Of a stretch of DNA of 61,603 nt, positions 57,754 to 61,603 are shown one piece after another. Under the pieces are notes generated by a model. The model had not been told where the DNA came from. It was given only the letters and a program-made list of their open reading frames with translations, and searched no databases. Source of the DNA: a virus. Location of the stretch: IMG/VR virus record IMGVR_UViG_3300022885_000015, positions 1-61,603 of that record; one strand, 5' to 3'. The position numbers and the translations under genes were made by a program. The number at the start of each line of letters is the position of its first letter. Position 1 is the first letter of the stretch.

Positions 57754-58155
57754 TTAAAAAATAGAATTCGAATCAGGATTATTTGCATTCTTAATACGAC
57801 CACGGGCGATCGCTATATCCCGAATCTTCTTCATCTTCTCGTGTTCATCTAGAGTAAAAACCCGTTCGGACTTATGTTCGTTTCGGTCAAGCATAAGCCT
57901 AAGCATGACCAAATCAGCTTCATCCTCGAAATACAATATCTTTATACTCTTTGAGAATCTGTATCCATTTTCATAGACATGGATCTTCGATAGCTTCCAT
58001 CGGACGTCACCACCAAATTCAAAACCCAACAGGCTCTCCCAAACCGTTTCGTTTTCATCCATAGGGAGATAAACGTTTGGGTCAATCATGTGATAACCCT
58101 CGGGGATTGGGCCGAATTTAAATCTAGGTTTAGTCAAAAGATTCATCCTCTTCAT
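57754..58155 (-). CDS. FKL-like protein with C-terminal extension (133 aa)
   Basis: The frame is open to 58185; ATGs at 58155 and 58146 overlap the previous gene. KFGPIPEGYHMIDPNVYLP and then ILYFEDEADLVMLRLMLDRN, a divergent tail motif, precede 40 charged residues. Ends in a terminator. Confidence 0.62.
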   Translation of the reverse strand: MKRMNLLTKPRFKFGPIPEGYHMIDPNVYLPMDENETVWESLLGFEFGGDVRWKLSKIHVYENGYRFSKSIKILYFEDEADLVMLRLMLDRNEHKSERVFTLDEHEKMKKIRDIAIARGRIKNANNPDSNSIF

Positions 58156-58768
58156 CGGAATCAGTTCCGTTAACGATATGAGCAACAGAAATATAATGCT
58201 TCCAGGTAATATCAGTAGGTTTCCCCTTCACCGTGCATAACCAATGCTTGCCACTCTCATTGTCATACAGATAATGAAAAGCCCCGTCGATAGCCATTGT
58301 AGGTAGCGCATTTTTGAAAACTACCATCATTTTATCTTCTGGACAATATTTGTTTGCATAAACTGATGCGCGGTTAGAACTTTTTAGAAGGCTATGAAGC
58401 GTTTCTTCATGATTGGGATGCACAATATAATTGGTTGCATTGCCTCGAGTAGACAGGGTTGCGACACGGTTTCCCATTGCCGCAAGAACATCTCTTGCTC
58501 GACGTGAATTGAGATTGATTTCAAAATCTGGCTCCAAATCAACCATAAGCCTTACAGCTTGGCGCTCAGCATCTTCGAATGATTCAACTTCAATCCATTC
58601 TTCCGGCTTGCTTGTAGGTGAAGTTACACCTACAGTCATATGAAGTTGGCGATTAATGTATCGAAAATTCTTTTGTTCGAACGGGTCAACTGACCTGCTT
58701 ATTCTAAGCGTCACAAGTTTGTTCTTATTATTTCTACTCAGGAATGACATTGTTTGCAGTTGATCCAT
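58130..58768 (-). CDS. hypothetical protein (212 aa)
   Basis: RSVDPFEQKNFRYINRQLHM, RVATLSTRGNATNYIVHPNH and MMVVFKNALPTMAIDGAFHY show a mixed alpha/beta protein with an acidic end. It overlaps the degenerate helicase gene by 35 bases. I cannot assign a family. Confidence 0.6.
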   Translation of the reverse strand: MDQLQTMSFLSRNNKNKLVTLRISRSVDPFEQKNFRYINRQLHMTVGVTSPTSKPEEWIEVESFEDAERQAVRLMVDLEPDFEINLNSRRARDVLAAMGNRVATLSTRGNATNYIVHPNHEETLHSLLKSSNRASVYANKYCPEDKMMVVFKNALPTMAIDGAFHYLYDNESGKHWLCTVKGKPTDITWKHYISVAHIVNGTDSDEEDESFD

Positions 58769-59669
58769 GGTTGTCTCCTAAAAGGGCGGTTGAAATGCCA
58801 ATTAAAGGAAAGTATGCTAAAAACGTTTCGTCGGTTAGTTTATAACCACTGTCGCTTAATTGTTTCTTGATACTATCATGTTCAATTGGGAATGCTTTTG
58901 GTAGTATTTTCTCATTATACAGCAAATGGTTAATAAATGCAAAACCTTCCGTATCCAAAGATACATCGTTTATTCTTTTCCCATTATTTCCTTTATGCAA
59001 TGAAAAAATATCCTCGTATGATGCAAGAATAACAGCATTTGGGATTTCCAGAAACAATGCCCGAAGAGTGTCGTTAGACTCATATCGTTGGCGGAGACCA
59101 AAAGTATACCGATTACTCTGGCCTTTGTCTCTGTGTTTTTCCGTGACATCATAAATTAATGATTTTATCGAAGTTGCTGGAAAAATACTGTCCAATATAA
59201 TGTTTATATCTTTTACTGTGTCTATGACATAGATGTCATGGCCGTTTTCAGCGTTTTCGACCACAGATGTTTTTAAATTTTCATCGATTGAACTTGCATT
59301 ATCCTTACCTGTCACAATCTGCATTGTCTTTTCATGCGTAGTTGCAAAATTGCTGGCAATTTTAAGCCATTCATCAAACTCTTCAGTAGCGATAATTACC
59401 ATCGGGAATAATTTTTGATTAGTGAAGTGATCAAAAACAAGATTCTTATTACGATGCATATCATCTACATCGTTCATAATAACTGCTCGATTATCTCTGT
59501 CAATGAGATACTGCCAGGCTTCTTGTACTTGTGGATCTGGATGGTAAACATGATCCTGCATTGCAAGGTTCTGAAGATCATCAGGAATTGTGGTATAATT
59601 CACATTCCCCCAATATATCAATTTCCGGGCGTTCTTTGGAGTTCTCGGTATTCTTACTCGATCAAACAC
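58734..59669 (-). CDS. degenerate SNF2-like helicase domain (311 aa)
   Basis: GTG at 59667-59669 has AAGGAG seven bases upstream and overlaps the previous stop; an ATG at 59693 lacks one. The layout follows an SF2/SNF2 N-terminal lobe: QEAWQYLIDRDNRAVIMNDV, FPMVIIATEEFDEWLKIASN (motif Ia-like), DIYVIDTVKDI, SLIYDVTEKHRDKG in the DEAH place and NAVILASYEDIFSLH in the motif III place. Walker A and DEAH residues are lost, so it cannot hydrolyse ATP in the usual way. Assignment is by pattern only. Confidence 0.45.
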   Translation of the reverse strand: MFDRVRIPRTPKNARKLIYWGNVNYTTIPDDLQNLAMQDHVYHPDPQVQEAWQYLIDRDNRAVIMNDVDDMHRNKNLVFDHFTNQKLFPMVIIATEEFDEWLKIASNFATTHEKTMQIVTGKDNASSIDENLKTSVVENAENGHDIYVIDTVKDINIILDSIFPATSIKSLIYDVTEKHRDKGQSNRYTFGLRQRYESNDTLRALFLEIPNAVILASYEDIFSLHKGNNGKRINDVSLDTEGFAFINHLLYNEKILPKAFPIEHDSIKKQLSDSGYKLTDETFLAYFPLIGISTALLGDNHGSTANNVIPE

Positions 59670-60375
59670 TTTTCTTCTCCTTAAAGGTATCATCTAACCA
59701 CAAAGACATAAATTCATCGTTTTGTACGATAATTTCAATTTCATTATCAACCGAGCTGATAGTGGTTTCGTTTTCAACGGTGTTTGCACAATCCGTTAGA
59801 AATTGTACGACCGAATCATCGAACTCAAAATTAGCTTTCTTAACTGTTCTCATTACAGCTTCTAGGTTTCCCTCGGTAACCTCGATTACCCAGAGTCTGT
59901 GTTTCTTATTAAAACGTGGAAAATCAAATTGGTTATGGTTATATCTAGAACGACCAATAACATTACGGATACATTTTTTATCAACTGTTGATCGTATCCT
60001 CTTCGTAACTTGAGGGGAAAATTTCGACCGAAGTGCTATTTTGCGATTACCAATATACCGAACTTCACGGCGGACTGGAACGCTTTGATAGGGGGGTTGA
60101 CGATAAATGGGCATAGAAATTGCCGCGCTTAACTCTTCCTCAGACCATGGAAAATTGTCCCTTGTGGGAAGTACAGTAATATATTTCTGCAAAATACGAA
60201 TTGCAACCTCGGCTTGCTTGGTTGAGATTTGCTTACCTTGACTCGTTTTGCCAGCGATATCAGTAATGAATTTGAAATCAGCGGGTGAAACTTTCAAGGA
60301 TTTATCTTGGTCCCATTGAAGATGATGGAATATACCTGCAACTTCTTCAACAATGGTTTCTAAGTGCGTCGACAT
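59662..60375 (-). CDS. hypothetical protein, possible N-terminal partner of the SNF2-like protein (237 aa)
   Basis: Helical first half (SPADFKFITDIAGKTSQGKQ). Then IRNVIGRSRYNHNQFDFPRF and HRLWVIEVTEGNLEAVMRTV resemble the small W-x-V domain that precedes phage SNF2-type helicases (HARP-like). Overlap with the next gene suggests one split ancestral protein. First gene after a promoter. Confidence 0.5.
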   Translation of the reverse strand: MSTHLETIVEEVAGIFHHLQWDQDKSLKVSPADFKFITDIAGKTSQGKQISTKQAEVAIRILQKYITVLPTRDNFPWSEEELSAAISMPIYRQPPYQSVPVRREVRYIGNRKIALRSKFSPQVTKRIRSTVDKKCIRNVIGRSRYNHNQFDFPRFNKKHRLWVIEVTEGNLEAVMRTVKKANFEFDDSVVQFLTDCANTVENETTISSVDNEIEIIVQNDEFMSLWLDDTFKEKKSV

Positions 60376-60401
60376 TGATATACCTCTATCTATTAAACTT
60401 A

Positions 60402-60430
60402 ATTATACATAGCATAATATGATAAGTCAA
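60402..60430 (-). promoter_or_regulatory. sigma70-like promoter
   Basis: TTGACT (60425-60430), 17 nt spacer, TATAAT (60402-60407), minus strand, 26 bases before the ATG at 60375. Confidence 0.75.
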
Positions 60431-60438
60431 GTATATAA

Positions 60439-60927
60439 TCAATCGTAATCAATAAACGCGTCGTCCATTCCGGATGTTCGCAACTTTGTTATGTTGTTGA
60501 GTTGCCAATGCTTCGCTTCGATGCTCTTATAAATTCCTAAAAATTTATTACGCATGAAGGTAACTTGGTTCAAAACCTCAGCTTTATTCAAAACATCATC
60601 ATCGGCGTCTGCATAAATTTGCGCATCGCGACTCGATAGCTGGCGGTTGTAATTTTCAAAATATTTCTTGAATGCTCGCTGTTTAGCTTTTTTTACAACG
60701 GTTTCAATATAAACAACAATGGCCTCTAATTCTTGGAGTTGTGACCATCGATGCTCGGTGATACCAGGGATTTTGGAGGCGGCCCGTTCGACCGCCCCCT
60801 TAATCTGGATATCAATTTTGCCTTCCATATATTCATCTTCGAAATAGCTTAAAATATCAGCAACAGCTGACACTAACTCCGAAAGATCATCAGAATTGGC
60901 AGAGGTAACTTGGTAATATCTGTCCAT
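60439..60927 (-). CDS. conserved phage protein of the SSRD family, recombination region (162 aa)
   Basis: LQELEAIVVYIETVVKKAKQ, YNRQLSSRDAQIYADADDDV and MRNKFLGIYKSIEAKHWQLN match a helical family common near recombinase genes in marine phages, as I recall. Its position two genes after uvsX suggests a recombination mediator or accessory, but it does not obviously resemble T4 UvsY. Confidence 0.65.
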   Translation of the reverse strand: MDRYYQVTSANSDDLSELVSAVADILSYFEDEYMEGKIDIQIKGAVERAASKIPGITEHRWSQLQELEAIVVYIETVVKKAKQRAFKKYFENYNRQLSSRDAQIYADADDDVLNKAEVLNQVTFMRNKFLGIYKSIEAKHWQLNNITKLRTSGMDDAFIDYD

Positions 60928-60943
60928 TAATTTTCAAATTCGC

Positions 60944-61177
60944 TCATATTTCATCGTCGTCTTCAAAAAATTCCGCATCAGGGTCATGAAACATATTTTC
61001 CCAAACCATGTCAAGGATTTCATCCTCATGGCCAGCGGCCTTTAAGTCGTCTGGGTCTGTTCCATACTCCTGAAGAATAATATAAAGTTTTTCTACAAAT
61101 TCTTCACGGTTCTCTTTAGTAACCAATGGTTTTACTGATTCCCAAAAATCAGCTACGAAATCACTCGATAGATTCAT
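60944..61177 (-). CDS. small acidic hypothetical protein (77 aa)
   Basis: Rich in Glu and Asp (EILDMVWENMFHDPDAEFFE). It overlaps the end of the uvsX-like gene by 17 bases and so is probably co-translated with it. Not recognised. Confidence 0.62.
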   Translation of the reverse strand: MNLSSDFVADFWESVKPLVTKENREEFVEKLYIILQEYGTDPDDLKAAGHEDEILDMVWENMFHDPDAEFFEDDDEI

Positions 61178-61603
61178 CGTCGTCCCCTTCCTCTCCTTCT
61201 AGTTCGTCCATAACCTCAAACTCTCCGGATGCATGTTTGAGATTCATTTGTGCATCATGTTCAGCCATCATAAGATTTAGTAGTTCATGGCCTTTTTCTG
61301 TGAAAAAATACTTACGGAAATATTTGTGTTCATTTCCTTCTAAATCCACATATTGTAATTTATTACCAACCTTTTCTAGCAATTCCTGCTTTTCAAATAA
61401 ATCAACAAGACCAGAGTATGGATCAATTCCTGATTCATATGGAACACGAACTTGCACTGATTCAAATGGTTTGTTATAGCGGGACTTCACAACCTTAACG
61501 GCTGCTCGTATACCACGAACATCTGTTACTTTGTTACCACTTTCATCTTCTTTTAGCTTCAATTTTCGCATTGCGATAACAATACTTGAAGCAAAGATAA
61601 ATC
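61161..61603 (-). CDS. uvsX: UvsX-like recombinase, C-terminal part (cut by the window edge)
   Basis: The frame has no stop up to the right edge and reads FIFASSIVIAMRKLKLKEDE, so the ATG at 61571 is internal. VTDVRGIRAAVKVVKSRYNK, YESGIDPYSGLVDLFEKQEL and YVDLEGNEHKYFRK are the C-terminal core of phage RecA-like recombinases. The very acidic tail (EGEEGDDDESIE) is typical and may bind the mediator. The Walker A part lies outside the window. Confidence 0.85.
   Translation of the reverse strand, partial: FIFASSIVIAMRKLKLKEDESGNKVTDVRGIRAAVKVVKSRYNKPFESVQVRVPYESGIDPYSGLVDLFEKQELLEKVGNKLQYVDLEGNEHKYFRKYFFTEKGHELLNLMMAEHDAQMNLKHASGEFEVMDELEGEEGDDDESIE

Overview
The window reads as part of the genome of a large, A+T-rich, T4-related tailed phage. 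T4-type genes present are a UvsX-like recombinase (right edge), a UvsW-like helicase, a gp41-like replicative helicase, a gp61-like primase, a probable gp62-like clamp-loader subunit, class Ia ribonucleotide reductase with a glutaredoxin, a beta-helix tail spike and a block of probable virion genes. The phage carries its own circularly permuted tmRNA with proteolysis tag ANDNAPVQEMRLAA. Permuted tmRNA genes and ANDN-type tags are typical of alphaproteobacteria, so I infer an alphaproteobacterial host.

Layout. 1-9.9 kb (minus): short, often ATGA-coupled genes, including a P-loop kinase, a HAD protein, a ureohydrolase, an RNA ligase and a cyclic-phosphate receiver-like protein. 9.9-16.2 kb: control region, a probable HNH homing endonuclease (+), the tmRNA (-), a subtilase (+) and a ligase plus nucleotidyltransferase fusion (+). 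16.2-22.2 kb (minus): GNAT protein, Thg1-like tRNA repair polymerase, Sm-like protein, glutaredoxin, nrdB, nrdA. 22.4-27.3 kb: tail spike, three small plus-strand genes, RecB/Cas4-like nuclease. 27.3-41.3 kb (minus): probable virion or assembly genes, most preceded by a TAAATA late-promoter motif. 41.3-44.4 kb: helicase and primase. 44.4-46.8 kb: structural protein, dual-specificity phosphatase, class 3 lipase. 46.9-52.1 kb: more small genes, a DnaE-like fragment, clamp-loader candidate. 52.3-57.6 kb: a fractured UvsW helicase whose halves carry a split intein and flank an endonuclease gene, then an adenine methyltransferase. 57.7-61.6 kb: a degenerate SNF2-like pair and the uvsX end.

Two kinds of promoter recur. 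Near-consensus sigma70 sites (TTGACA, 16-17 nt, TATAAT) sit before the clusters of small genes and before metabolic genes, so the host polymerase should read them early. TATAAATA/GCTAAATA-like boxes sit before virion genes, the tmRNA, the subtilase and the intein endonuclease, as in the T4 gp55 late system.

About 25 small proteins, named here the FKL-tail family, share a C-terminal motif of the form F-x-F-x4-D-A-x2-F-K/R-L-x-W/F-G, often preceded by a W-x3-N-C-x-G segment. They occur in at least five clusters on both strands. RNA maintenance is a second theme: tmRNA, Thg1-like polymerase, RNA ligase, P-loop kinase, cyclic-phosphate receiver domain and the ligase-nucleotidyltransferase fusion together suggest defence against RNA-cleaving host immunity. 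No tRNA gene or CRISPR array was seen.
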